Shown: in pieces, positions 48,935-59,765 of the stretch
Layout of the letters: every line of letters starts with the position of its first letter
How positions within the stretch are numbered: position 1 is the first letter of the stretch
NCBI GenBank assembly: GCA_025642075.2
Contig: JAODUO010000890.1
Span: 1 to 64,000 of the forward strand
Source: Ridgeia piscesae
Taxonomy: Eukaryota > Annelida > Polychaeta > Sabellida > Siboglinidae
DNA: 64,000 nt
Direction of reading: 5' to 3'
The notes under the pieces: model-generated
Database searches by the model: none
What the model saw: only the letters and a program-made list of their open reading frames with translations
Told to the model about the DNA's origin: nothing
Made by a program: the position numbers and the translations under genes

Positions 48935-49090
48935 AATGACCTCACCAAAGTGTTGTCCAGTCTTACGGATCTCTCCAAGTGCGGTAACCATGACAACAAT
49001 GACAACAACATAAGTGACAGCTTTTCTGGATGGGCTTCGTCGGTTGGAACGTTTCCACGGCGACGACAGTCTCGCACCCCTCAGAATGTG
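48935..49090 (+). CDS. Unidentified gene, second coding exon (52 codons)
   Basis: Acceptor GAAATAATTTCAG ends at 48934 and donor CAGAATGTG/GTAAGT is at 49090/49091. It is exactly 156 nt, phase 0 at both ends, and continues the frame from 44044. It reads NDLTKVLSSLTDLSKCG, then an Asn/Asp-rich stretch (about residues 18-27 of the exon), then SFSGWASSVGTFPRRRQSRT and PQNV. The local GC content and codon use differ visibly from the flanking AT-rich DNA. RRRQS is a basophilic-kinase-like site. The protein continues in exons beyond, which I could not fix with confidence. No family is recognised. Confidence 0.68.
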
Positions 49091-49955
49091 GTAAGTCAGA
49101 ATGTAGCTGTCAAAATGTCTTAGTTTAATAACAGTGTTAATTTTGAGTGAATGTCTTGCATTTTTACATATGCGTATATGTGCACACATGCACACACATG
49201 CGTGCATGCGTGTGAACACAAAAGTCTGAAGCACTGCCGGAGGTGCTGTGTCTTTAACCTGTTATTTAACACAACTCTGGTAATTATTCAGCCATACAAT
49301 AATTATTGCACAAAACATACATGAGACGAAAGAATTTAAACCCAGTTCATATTTCATAATGTATACACATCATACAAATCAGTTATCAGGTATCCATGAT
49401 GTGATAGCAAATATATTTTCGGAATCTGATTATATGTTGCGTTTTTATTTGCACATGATGGTGACTTTGCCCACTGTCAAATCTGTTCAGTTGAATACCA
49501 TCCAGACTTCTCTGGGAAATGTTCAGCCATCTGCAATTACAGTGTGAAGACTACATAAACAAACATTCCCACTGTCTATAACCAGGTACTCACACATACC
49601 GCCGAATAAACCTAGAGAAATTAGAATAAAAAAATTGTCCAGTTTTGGAAATGAAATGGCATCAAGGAGATTTGAAATTGGATTAGATAGTGACCTGATC
49701 CTATCATTTTAGTAGTAACTGTTAGTGAGACCCCATTTTTAGTCTTGTGAGTCGGGTGAGAATTTGTATTTAGTCTAGTTGAAGGCTGTATTCTGTTGGA
49801 GTAGTCGACCATCATGACTATTTGCTGTAGCGTGAAACGATAGACCCAAATCAGCACCCACTGCCAGCGTTACCTGTAACTCGACAGTGCCCTATCCACA
49901 TTTGTGTGTTCCATAATTAGTCATGGGGTGCATAGGAAGACTAATTAGAATTATC
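49091..49955. other. Presumed intron; decayed SINE-like fragment
   Basis: Follows the donor at 49091. About 49575-49625 (CCCACTGTCTATAACCAGGT, ACTCACACATACC) matches text at about 57248-57290, so both belong to a dispersed repeat, probably a SINE tail. A CATG/TGCA-rich run is at about 49170-49215. Confidence 0.45.
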
Positions 49956-50225
49956 GCTTTATGTAGAGACCTGTCCACCTGCCATTTGGATGGGTAAAAC
50001 CTATTGTGGACTGGTGGAAGGGTAAAAATCGAAAGAGCAAAAAAGGTCTTCAAAAAACCCATAGATATTGTCAGTTATGCCTTAAAAATGGGTGTAAATG
50101 AATGCCAAACATGTGTTTGTGGTTTATTTCAGGTCATAAACACATCTCGACTGGCTTGTATGTATGTGAGTTAACATCCACATGTCTACCAAAAAAGGTG
50201 TGACTGGCAATTTTTTTATCCAAGA
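49956..50225 (-). mobile_element. MITE, GGCTTTATG family, copy 5 (inverted)
   Basis: In minus orientation relative to copies 1-4. It starts GCTTTATGTAGAGACCTGTC and carries the family's landmarks reversed: CACCTGCCATTTGGATGGGT, AAAGGTCTTCAAAAAACCC, GTCAGTTATGCCTTAAAAAT and GGTGTGACTGGCAA. The far terminus is decayed (TTTTTATCCAAGATTA in place of ATCCTGCATAAAGC). Confidence 0.8.
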
Positions 50226-50386
50226 TTAGAATTCAGATTTAACGATGTCCCGTTGCCGTTTTGACCAACACAAAGTACCGTCTTCCCTTGAATTTCCTAA
50301 AAAGAAAGTGAATGCCCCTTATGAGGGAAGACCATTTAACATAATATATCATCGGGACAACATGTGGAGTTTGCTGGAAACAGTTG
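50226..50386. other. Unique DNA, no feature seen
   Basis: Short stretch with nothing recognisable. Confidence 0.35.
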
Positions 50387-50466
50387 GTGCCTTGATATTG
50401 CATTTGGTGCCTTGATATTGCATTTCACCAAATGCTTGATATTGCATTTGGTGCCTTGATATTTGC
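50387..50466. repeat. Short tandem/inverted repeat of TTTGGTGCCTTGATATTGCA
   Basis: Three direct copies of GGTGCCTTGATATT(G/T)CA. An inverted TGCATTTCACCAAATGCTTG between them makes a small hairpin with GCATTTGGTG. Confidence 0.85.
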
Positions 50467-53453
50467 CCCCACCCGAACTCAAAACTATTCTATTGAGAAA
50501 TGAAGTGGCCATACAAAGTAATGATCTCTAAATAATATTCATATATTTCTGCAGAATTCTAAGAGTATCTATGGGTAACTTGACTATTGCTCAGAGCTAA
50601 AGTAGCTCCCTGTATTAAGTTCTGGTTGCATTCACTATGTGGCAGCACCAGTTATTCCCTGTCTCAAATGATCAGTGTTTGGAAGTCATAGTTGGTTCAT
50701 ATACGTGTTTGTTGGTTCAGGTATACAATTTAGCATTTAATAATGTATAAGTAATTTGTTTATTCAACTGAAATAGTTCACGTTAACAAACACTATCAGT
50801 AATGATATTGTAGGTTAACCGCTAGCTCATCTGACAATAATGTTTTATACTGACTCAGCTGAAGCAAGGCTTTTAGTGAAAATTCATGATATTTATGACG
50901 TATACTGAGTATTTTATTATCAGAAATATTTGCTTGAAAGTACTCTGTACAATTATCAAAATGGTTATTTATAATTATCGTTAGTTCTTCTGTTGTGTGA
51001 CTCAAACGGGCAGTCTTTCAGCAGAATGTGACCATGATGTCCATTTTTCAGTTTTACCAGTTTTTATATATTTTTCCATAATGCTGGGACATCTATTTTG
51101 AAGGTGTCTAGCCAATCAAATTGGATATAGCAGTTTGAAAGTCTCAGCCTCGTCTTAGTTCATGGATAGCTCTGATGTACTTGATAACCACATGGCAAAA
51201 CCGGACACCCTCCCTTTAAGATGTCTCTATTTCGTCATTTATTACTTATCACTGTAACCCAGGGCTGAAGCAGTGATAAATGCAGACAGGGGGTAATAAA
51301 GCATGAACCCTGTATCTGCTTGGGTCAGTGACTTTCAAGCAGCTTGACCTCCTAGCCTCTCTAGTGGCCATTTATTCTGCATGGTCATTTACTTGACCAG
51401 CCATTTATCTGACCCCCAAGCGGGTCTTCTGTCCAGTGTCCTAATGACAGATGGACCTGAAGGCAGTGGTCAGTTCTGATCCATCGTCTCATTAAGATAC
51501 CCTAAGGGGGCAACTCAAAGAAGTAGAACAGCCAATGAACTTCTAGGAGTGCTATCCCAGTAAAATTAATCAATGTTTACATAGCTTTTTGGATGGATTT
51601 CTTCAGCAGCAGATCAATGTGTGTGAAAAAAAGTACATTAATAAACATATATGCAATTGTTACATAATAACTACAAAATTTGCAGATATTGCATCTTTAA
51701 AAATAGAACATTGCTATGTCATCCAGAGGATTTATGAGCCAGAGTTATGATTTATATAGGCTATTTCATGTAACAGGATATTTCCTTGAGATTCAGATTT
51801 TACCTTGTGTTAATTATACAGCATTGTAATATAGAGCTTCTGTGAAAACAGTACAATTGCTGCCCATATTCCAGAGATAGTTCTTGTAGATACACGTGCC
51901 TGGTGCCGATATCATGGGCATTAATTCGCTTTATCTAAACAAACATTTTGGGTTGTGTCCCTGATATACCTGACAGCTTTAATCACCACATATTACCAAT
52001 AAACAGCTATTAAGTATGAGGTAATACCACTTCCACATCAATAACAAGTCTTGAACTCGTTATAGCATGTTGCAATCCCTGCTGTTGTTGTGCGCGTGTC
52101 TCTTGTAGCAATGAAAATACCACTTCTGTAAAAAGCCGCCCTGTTTGTTGTGACTGAGGTTGGGCTAGCCGCAGTGTGCCTATTAGCTGCAGCTGACATG
52201 TAGCGGGGCCCAGCCGCAGCTTCATCAGTGCCGCTACTCCACTGCTGTAGTAAGCAACGGTGGCGGGCTATTAAAAGACACCCTAGCTTCGGCTAGTCCA
52301 GATAGAGCAGTCACTGCTCGAATTAACAGGGTGTAATCGGTGACCTCTCACCCCAGGAAATTTCCTGGTGGCAGGCAAGGGCACAGCAGGGAGTGTATTT
52401 GTGTGTGCACGCGGCAGACATGCACGCATGTTTGTCTTGTTGAGACAGGGAGGGTGACTGTGTGTGTTATTCAGTGACAACGGGACGCTCCATTGGATTA
52501 TATACTGACTCTACACGTGCTGTGGATTGTATAGGGAACAGGACACGCTGTTTACCAGGTAGGGTGCACTTGTTTTGTTTGCGGGAAAATTGGGGTGTAG
52601 TGTGGCCGGGATAATTCCACACTGCATAATTTTACACTGGGGGAAGAGTTGGGGTTGTATTTGAGGGGTAAGTAGTACATTTGTCTGGTACTGACAGGGG
52701 AGGATGGGGGGGGTACACAGGTGTAGCGAAATTATAACTCCAGGTAAAGTTTTCACCTTAACACAGAATGGAATACTAAATAAAACAGAGTTGGAGCATT
52801 TGTTTCATGCATTTCGCTGTGTTCACATTGGTCCGTAAGTGCCAGGGCCACTAATGAAATCCCTTCGATTTCTATGGAATTCTGAATAATTCTATAGAAT
52901 GTACATAATAGAATATAATACAACTATATTGTTAAGACTGTCTCCAGTATTCACCCTAGACTGTGTCACTTTAGTTTGCATGGTGTGGATCTAGTGTTTA
53001 CAATCTACTCTGATTAGCAGCAAGATGGACAGCCTATATTACCCAGTGTGTTTGAACAAGGGCATTTACCTGGTTAATGCCCAGATGTGATCAATTGCAG
53101 TTAATGACAGGAGAGAAACAGTTAAACTCCCTCCATGGTCAACAGTGATAAGGAAATAGTCAACATTGAGGGTTAGATTTAGGGATGAAGTAGGCAGGTT
53201 TATGAGGGTAATGCAGTGGCAGGGCAGTTCTCTTCAGATTCACTCAAGAGTGTGGGCAGGGCTGTGGGTAAATAGAGGCATGTTTGTTTACATGTTTTAT
53301 AGGCAGTGATCATAAAGTACACTGAAGCACATGCAAACATTCAAATAACATGTGTGCGTATGCATGTGTGTGTACATGTACGCACACGCACACAGATGCA
53401 CGCACGCATGCACACACACATGCACACACACATGCACACGAACATACAATGGA
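50467..53453. other. Presumed intron or intergenic DNA; CA/CG-rich tract near the right end
   Basis: No supported exon. 52190-52270 is somewhat GC-rich. 53350-53445 is a degenerate CACACG/CATGCACAC microsatellite whose frames (HTHMHTHA) are artefacts. Confidence 0.4.
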
Positions 53454-53506
53454 AGGAAGCACGCATGTGCTCACTCAAGCAAGGAAGCACGCATGTGCTC
53501 ACTCAC
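53454..53506. repeat. Tandem duplication GGAAGCACGCATGTGCTCAC
   Basis: The unit GGAAGCACGCATGTGCTCAC plus TCA occurs twice in tandem, separated by AGCAA. It extends a neighbouring CA-rich tract. Confidence 0.88.
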
Positions 53507-56311
53507 ATATACACACAGACACCCACAATCTGCAATGCTGGTGGTACTCCTACTGACAGATAATTAATTCTAGTCATTTAGAAAGCTTTATCATGTTTTT
53601 AGTAATTGTATAGTAACCATTATAACAGTATTTTGCATTAGCGAACATTAATAATGTAGACTTTCCTCGTTCCAAACATGAGAATAATCTGGCCCATACC
53701 TTTATCTTGGATTCTCATGATAAATGTCACAGCGCAACACACATTGGTTGACCTTTGCATCCTCACCCCACGACCTTCCTGGCGGGAAAGTGACCACCCT
53801 TAACTGGGAGGGACCGCCTGAGGAGTTACCCAGTAGCAGCTGGCCCCTTGATAATATACCCCCAAACTCAACCCTATCAAGTTCCCACTGTCCCCTCTTC
53901 AAGGGCTGGGGAAGAGGGTGGACATCAGGAGCAAGGGTGAATGAGGACATGCATGTGTCGCAGTTGTAAACCCCCCAGGGCGATGACTGATAAACATGTA
54001 AGAGGCTGGATGGAGGGAGATGATCAATCAGTGTCTGAAGCTTCTGTTTTGGCTATACTAGCTGAGTATCTGAGAGTATGTATGTGTGTATATTTATATT
54101 TATGTATGTTAACATCTTCCACTCAGATGGTCTGTGTCTCAGGCGAGAAACTTTCTGAAATTCACCCTGCAGAAGAAAAGTAACTCATTTATTTTTGTGA
54201 AATTTTCAGTTTATTTATTAAGAGTCTTTGTGGGTTTGTATACTGACCCTTAGAGTTATTAAGGGTCTTTGTGGGTTTTTATGGTTCGTATTGACCTTCA
54301 GACAGATGTAAATCGATTGCTGCCAAAGTTACCCATGTTTTATGAGATCTGATGGTCAGTTGAGGATATTTTATGTCATTGTTGTTGATGGACAGGCCCA
54401 TATTTACATGAAAATAAACGTCCTCTGAATACTTTGGAAAATGTCTTCATCTGTGATGTGGGTAGCGTCATCCTACAATGTTCTCATGACCATTCAGTTG
54501 TGTAAGTAAAACTTCTACTTGAGTGCCAGTCGAAATATCTGTTGCACTAACCTAGCTGTGTACTGAATTAACCACACAGTTTTGCCAGACCCCAGCATAC
54601 TGAAACGTTTCTGACGTGGCATCACCTCTGCGAAGATAGCCGTTATCTCGGAAGATATGCAGACTCACCTGAAAATATGTTCAATGAATTGGCACCATAT
54701 GTATGTGCCGAACAAGATTGTAAGTGTGGAAATTGTATCACATAGGTGTACAACTTGTAGAGAGTTGACATATGGTACAACACAGCCAAAGTGCTGCATA
54801 CTTCAGACTGTTTTGTATTAAAAATCAATTTTTATACTATATTTATAACCAGATGCCCATCAAAATTGCCAGCCTGAGGAGAGTAAGACCATGTTCTGTA
54901 TTTTACCACACAGTGGGTGGGTTTTGAGAAGAAATGCCAGTCACAAAGGTGCAGATATATATCAGGGGTGAATACCAGTGGGGTCTTTATCTTAATTGGG
55001 CCCACTTTTGGTAATGGCAGATTAAACAAACAGGCTTGTGTGCCCGTAGGGTTAACCTGTACTCGAGTCGTGGGGTGAGTAAAATCATGTATGTGTGAAG
55101 TCTCTGGGTGCTATCAACAAGATCTTGAAACAAGATCCGTGGATGTTTTCACTGAATGAATCGTCAAATTATCTTCTTGATGCCGAACTCACACAGGGAC
55201 GACAATCACCGAAATGTGAACTTTCTCTTCAGTGCAAAAACGTACTTTTTTTAGATAACAATTCAACATTTACTTAGGCACACATTGTCTCACACGGTCG
55301 GGGTGAAATCATAAAAAAACTCCAGTGCCCCCCTTTACGACAGATGGATGTGTTTGATAAAAAACATGCCGTTTTGTCATCAGGTTTTGTTGACATTCAT
55401 TTGTTTTTATTGCTGTAAAATTGGGGAACTGTTTTATGCTGTAATGGCGGATGTCATTCAGATAGCTGTCAGATCACACAAGAATAGTGCCTAGATGTGG
55501 AAGTAGTTTACAATGGTATAATGTGATGATGTGTAATTTTTGTGTGAGATTCTCATTTGGTCTGACTCAGTTTCATTGCCTAAAACTGGTTCAAGTTCAG
55601 TGAAAGCTTGACTGGTTGAACCCATTACTAGGGAGCTTCTCTCTTTCACAATGCAGTTAAGCCCCGGAACATTTTTCTTGCAAAACATGTATTTAAGTGG
55701 AGTAATAAATCTGGACTAAAAGAGCTTTTACAAAGGTGTTTACTGGCATAAATCAAATTGCTTTGAACTAACTTGTGACCCTGAAAGCCCTACACATCTA
55801 TGAGGGTGGAACTACAGAAATTGATGTTGGTAGATGTGGGATTGACAGGTCTAGGGGAGTGAGTGACTGGGATGTTTATTTTAGGGTCATCACTGAGACA
55901 CATTTAGGGTCTAGCATTACAGTGATTATCCCAGAGTCACATGACCTGAAGGTAATCGTATATGGAGGGTTAAGTGTACAGGTCAGCATGCTGTAGTCTG
56001 TGGTGAAAAACAGGAAGTCAAGTGTGATACAAAGTAGAACTTGCAACTGTGTGTGTTACATTTTGTTTAGTAATCATCTTTGTTGCTCTCCTTTTTCTCT
56101 ATAATTATATATATATTGGATGAAGCCAGCCTTAAAAACAGCTCCTCAGTCTATTTATTTTATTCTCCCTCATTTGTCTTGCACTGCTGTTTCCAGCAAT
56201 TGTCTCCACTTCCCTCTTTATTTCCCACTCATTCTCCACTCCTCTCACAATCCCTCCTTACCTCTCTTTACATAATCCTCCCAGTGTACGCCACATATAC
56301 CTGCTTTCTTT
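53507..56311. other. Presumed intron or intergenic DNA, no supported gene
   Basis: Open frames at 53724-53969 (ATG start) and 55775-55996 have no recognised domain or convincing splice sites. A small imperfect duplication of TTAxGxGTCTTTGTGGGTTT lies at about 54218-54290. Confidence 0.4.
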
Positions 56312-56698
56312 GCCATCCATCCATCCATCCATCCATCCATCCATCCATCCATCCATCCATCCATCCATCCATCCATCCATCCATCCATCCATCCATCCAT
56401 CCATCCACCCATCCATCCATCCATCCACCCACCCATCCAACCATCCATCCAACCAACCATCCACCCCCCAGCCATCCAACCATCCATCTATCCACCCACC
56501 CATCCACCCAACCATCCAACCAACCATCCATCCATCCATTCACCCACCCAACCATCCAACCATCCATCCATCTCCCAACCCACCCATCCAACCATCCATC
56601 CACCCAACCATCCATCCACCCACCCACCCACCCACCCAGCCATCCACCCACCCAACCATCCACCCACCCAACCATCCATCCACCCATCCATCCAACCA
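56312..56698. repeat. (CCAT)n microsatellite decaying into CCAC/CCAA variants
   Basis: About 23 pure CCAT units (56312-56405), then roughly 290 bp of mixed CCAT, CCAC, CCAAC and CCCA units. Long frames on both strands ([16 protein letters not shown]) are artefacts. Confidence 0.97.
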
Positions 56699-56751
56699 GG
56701 AGTAAGAACGAGTGGAAGAGAGTTAGACGGCACCACTCAGTGAGTCCGTGA
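56699..56751 (+). other. Exon-like segment A (RRHHSVSP text, GTGAGT donor)
   Basis: Directly after the CCAT array, a plus-strand frame reads [16 protein letters not shown] and stops. CCACTCA/GTGAGTCC offers a donor-consensus site inside it. The sequence from GAGTTAGACGGCACCACTCA to the GTGAGTCCGTGACAGGTT that follows is similar to 59722-59772. It could be a duplicated exon or a dispersed repeat. Confidence 0.25.
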
Positions 56752-56921
56752 CAGGTTGTGTATTTACTTCCCAGTACTGGGTGTTGTTCATCTGCACTGG
56801 CCCAGACGCAAGGTAGAAGAGACCTACATCAGTGTCTATTCTGAAACAGGTACATTCTGATATAGCACAGTATCCTATACTCCCTTCCTAGCAGACCGGT
56901 TAAATTTAATGTACGTAGTAC
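56752..56921. other. Short unique spacer, no feature seen
   Basis: About 170 bp before the SINE; nothing recognisable. Confidence 0.35.
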
Positions 56922-57190
56922 TAGTAGCATAGTGGCAGAGTGGCGAGAGTTTCGGAGTCTTGACTAAAATAATCTAGCTTCGAATCCTCTGCCCTGGCAA
57001 TTTTGTCCACTCTGCATTGCTCCAGTTCACTTAGATTTATGGAAGAGTGGATATTTGTGTACAGTCTTTGTGCTTTAATTGCAACGTGGCTGAATTTTTT
57101 CCTAAGAAGTCGGGATGGTGTTAGATTGAACAGGGAGTTGAGCAATCCTGAGGATTAGAGACTGCACTATATAAAAACTTACCTTTACCA
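56922..57190 (+). mobile_element. tRNA-derived SINE (Leu/Ser-like head)
   Basis: An A-box-like TAGCATAGTGGCAGAGTGG starts at 56925 and a B-box-like AGCTTCGAATCCT lies at about 56976-56988. The spacing and GACTAAAATAATC loop resemble a class II tRNA. The body has CTGCATTGCTCCAGTTCAC, CGTGGCTGAATTTTTTCC and AGAAGTCGGGATGGTGTTAG. The same body occurs at 62.1 kb and, in part, twice at 28.2-28.6 kb. The acceptor stem does not close, so it is not a functional tRNA gene. The tail ends in ATATAAAAACTTACC. Confidence 0.72.
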
Positions 57191-57920
57191 TTCTTAACAT
57201 ATTTGGGAATAGTTAAGCCTTGCACAAATAATCTGTACACTAATATCCACTACTGTCTATAACCAGTTACTCATTCCTACAGCTGAGTGAACAGAAAAAA
57301 ATATTTCCCAAGCTTAGAAATGACTGCTAGAACAGGATTCAAGCCCAGTTTCTATAGCTCTAGCCACAGTTCTGGGCAATCCACTGCATGATTGGGAGTA
57401 GCTCTCAGTCCCTCAGGCCTTGGCTTTAGCCTTTGGTATCCCATGGGAACTGAAGGCTCAGGGTGGTAATTAAAAGTTGGAGCCATGGATGTATTCAACA
57501 TCAACTGTATTTACATTCAGACACAAGCTGGAAGGATCAATGTAGGATTTTGGCTAAATGCCTAATTATTGTTTGGAATAATTAACCTCAGCAATTGCCT
57601 TTCAACTGCTGATATGTATGCAGTGTTTGAATGTTGTGGTTAAGCAGATTTCTATAAGCACATATTCGTATTTATGACTTCTGGTATCTGGGAACCAACT
57701 TAGATGCTTTGTCTAGGTAAGATGCTGATTCAAGGAGTAATCCATATGTAAAGCTACACATGGTCAATGCTTTGGGAAATTGACTCGCAGTTTCCCACAC
57801 AGTATGTCCCACCTAGGGTCTGTCTTGTGGTGTTTTGGTCAGGTGCTAAGAAAAAAGGAAATATCGATATACATGCACTGAGAGAAAAGCAATGAATATA
57901 TACATGTATGATGTATTTAG
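57191..57920. other. Decayed repeat tail and unique DNA
   Basis: About 57248-57290 (CCACTACTGTCTATAACCAG, TTACTCATTCCTACAGC) is shared with 49.58 kb. The rest shows no feature. Confidence 0.4.
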
Positions 57921-57981
57921 ATGCCAGAGCATTCCAGATGTGACAGTTTCCGTCAAACTAGCGAGGGACTTTGATGATGTG
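57921..57981 (+). other. Candidate 61-nt microexon
   Basis: Acceptor-like ATGATGTATTTAG ends at 57920 and donor GATGATGTG/GTATGTGT is at 57981/57982. With one leading base it reads CQSIPDVTVSVKLARDFDDV with no stop and leaves in phase 0. It does not fit directly after the exon ending at 49090 (phase 0), so an intermediate exon would be needed. Weak support. Confidence 0.2.
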
Positions 57982-59190
57982 GTATGTGTTTTTCTATGGC
58001 CGCATGGGTTGCTGGAATATGTTGCCTTAAATCCCCAGTTGTTGCCCTTGGGCCCTTGTGCCTCAAGGGATCAGCTAGTGTCAGGGGAGTCCTGATTTTG
58101 CATTCTAGGAACATGGGTTTGTTATGCATTTCAGGGTTATAAACTGAAGCAGCCGTCTAGACACTGTCTAGACACTGATGCAATAAAGCAAGACACATTA
58201 TTATACCCAGAAAGAGGAGTGTATTTGTTGAAGTTGAATTTGTATTTGCAAAATGGACCAATTAAATGTTAACTATTCTGTTAAAAGTATTAGTGTCCAC
58301 TGTGCAGTTTGTTGATTTAATAGTCATGTTAATAATTTTTTTAAATATATGCATATGGGATACTGTATATTGCTTTGGATAGATGCTTTGAATAACAAAA
58401 ATTGTAAAAATGCAAATTTTTTACACATTTTCTGATACAGGCATTTTATTTTACATAAACATAGTGTGTGTGTGTTATAATGTTATATAAGTCTGCAGTG
58501 GAAAATAACTTTCAAAATATGTTCTGTCATCATCAGACTCAACAAAATTTACTTTTAAGTAATAAAATTCAATGGCTACGGCCACATTTTTATGCTAGAA
58601 GGATTTTTAAATCAATTAAATCGTTTTATTGTTGTTAATTTTTCTAGAATTTTGTTCTCGTAAACAAAGCTATTTTAAATTGAGAAATTGTTCCTTTGTG
58701 TAAAACAGAAATAATATTTCCTGCTTACCAGGTTCGTTGGGGTCAGGAATTATGTTTCAGCTTTATCTTAGTTTATCAGAAGTGCACCCTTGTTTCCTGT
58801 ACACAACCATGTAGCCCTGACACCTTCCTTGTGCCTCACTGGGGGGGGGGGGAGAGGGAGTATGTTCCATTGTCTCATTTCCAGTGCAGATTTTAAAACA
58901 ACCCATGGGGTATGATCTGGTCATGGTTTGTCAGATATCTGTCAGATATCTGTCAGATTGCATAACCCGAAGGAAGGATATCACATCCTTGTTAACAGGG
59001 TTGCAGTGACTTCCCCAATTAGGATCATTTCCCTCCCCTGCGACGGAAGAGACAAGGACCATGTTTTATAGAGGTTGACACATGTTTGATGACATTCTTG
59101 TGGTAGTGACAGGCCTGCACTCATTGGTGGATTAAGGCAGAAGTTAGTGTTAGCCAAAGTTTGGGCTGTTCGGAAGAAACCACTTGTAAT
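57982..59190. other. Unique AT-rich DNA; short G-run
   Basis: A run of 12 G at about 58841-58852 and a CAGATATCTGT triple near 58932-58957. No supported gene. Confidence 0.4.
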
Positions 59191-59612
59191 TTTGGACAGG
59201 TAAAACCTGTTTTGGCTGGGTGGTGGATGGGTAAAAATACGAAGCAAAAGAGCCTTTAAAAATCATTGACATTATCAGTTATGTTTTGTAACAAGTTCAC
59301 TTACTTTGAAGCATAGTTTGTGAAAAGTATGATATTTTGACCCGGCAGCTATACATCCTGGTTACATACTGGTTTCACAAACTGTTCTACAAAGTAAGTG
59401 GATTTCTTGCAAAATAAAATTGTAGAGCCATGCACAGTATATTTCATATTGTCAGTTGTACTTTGAAAATGGGTGTTTGTGGTTTGTGGTTTGTGGTTGA
59501 TGTTAGGTCATAATCACACATTTTTAACTGGCTTGTGTACGTGTGAATTAACATGCACGTGCCTAGTCTACTGTCTACCAAAAATTGCGACTTGCAAAAT
59601 ATGTCATCCAAC
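59191..59612 (-). mobile_element. MITE, GGCTTTATG family, copy 6 (inverted, ends eroded), with nested foldback
   Basis: Minus-orientation family text is GGACAGGTAAAACCTGTTTT, GGATGGGTAAAAATACGAAG, ATTATCAGTTATGTT, then an interruption, then ATTGTCAGTTGTACTTTGAA, AATGGGTGTTTGTGG and CTGTCTACCAAAAATTGCGA. The outer GCTTTATGTAGAGAC ends are lost. The interruption (about 59290-59450) is a hairpin: TTCACTTACTTTGAAGCATA pairs with the reverse complement of ACAAACTGTTCTACAAAGTA. Its right flank matches that of the palindrome at 45.74 kb. A near repeat of ATTxTCAGTTxT brackets it. Confidence 0.68.
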
Positions 59613-59687
59613 GTAGGGAGTCAGAGACGTTATTGCTGTCAACGTATACTACTGTCTGCTCTGACTTTGCCTCTCGCAAGTGTACCC
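59613..59687. other. Short spacer before exon-like segment B
   Basis: Ends in a pyrimidine-rich CTGACTTTGCCTCTCGCAAG that could act as an acceptor. Nothing else seen. Confidence 0.3.
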
Positions 59688-59765
59688 AACGAGGAAGCTA
59701 CCCCTGCTGCTAGAAACAAAATCCAGGGGGTTAGGGATAGAGATGACTACTCTGTGAGTCCATGA
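59688..59765 (+). other. Exon-like segment B (protein-like text ending YSVSP)
   Basis: After the pyrimidine-rich CTGACTTTGCCTCTCGCAAG, a frame reads VPNEEATPAARNKIQGVRDR, then DDYSVSP and a stop. GACTACTCT/GTGAGTCC provides a consensus donor before the stop. The 3' part resembles segment A at 56.7 kb. Composition looks coding, but no family is recognised and the acceptor is AAG, which is unusual. Confidence 0.28.

Noticed and set aside
56080..56751. 223-codon frame with PSIHPSIH and the reverse WMDGWMDG frames
   Set aside because: Translation of the (CCAT)n array; only short unique ends.
56922..57000. Functional tRNA gene
   Set aside because: Promoter boxes are present, but the stems do not pair and a shared SINE body follows.
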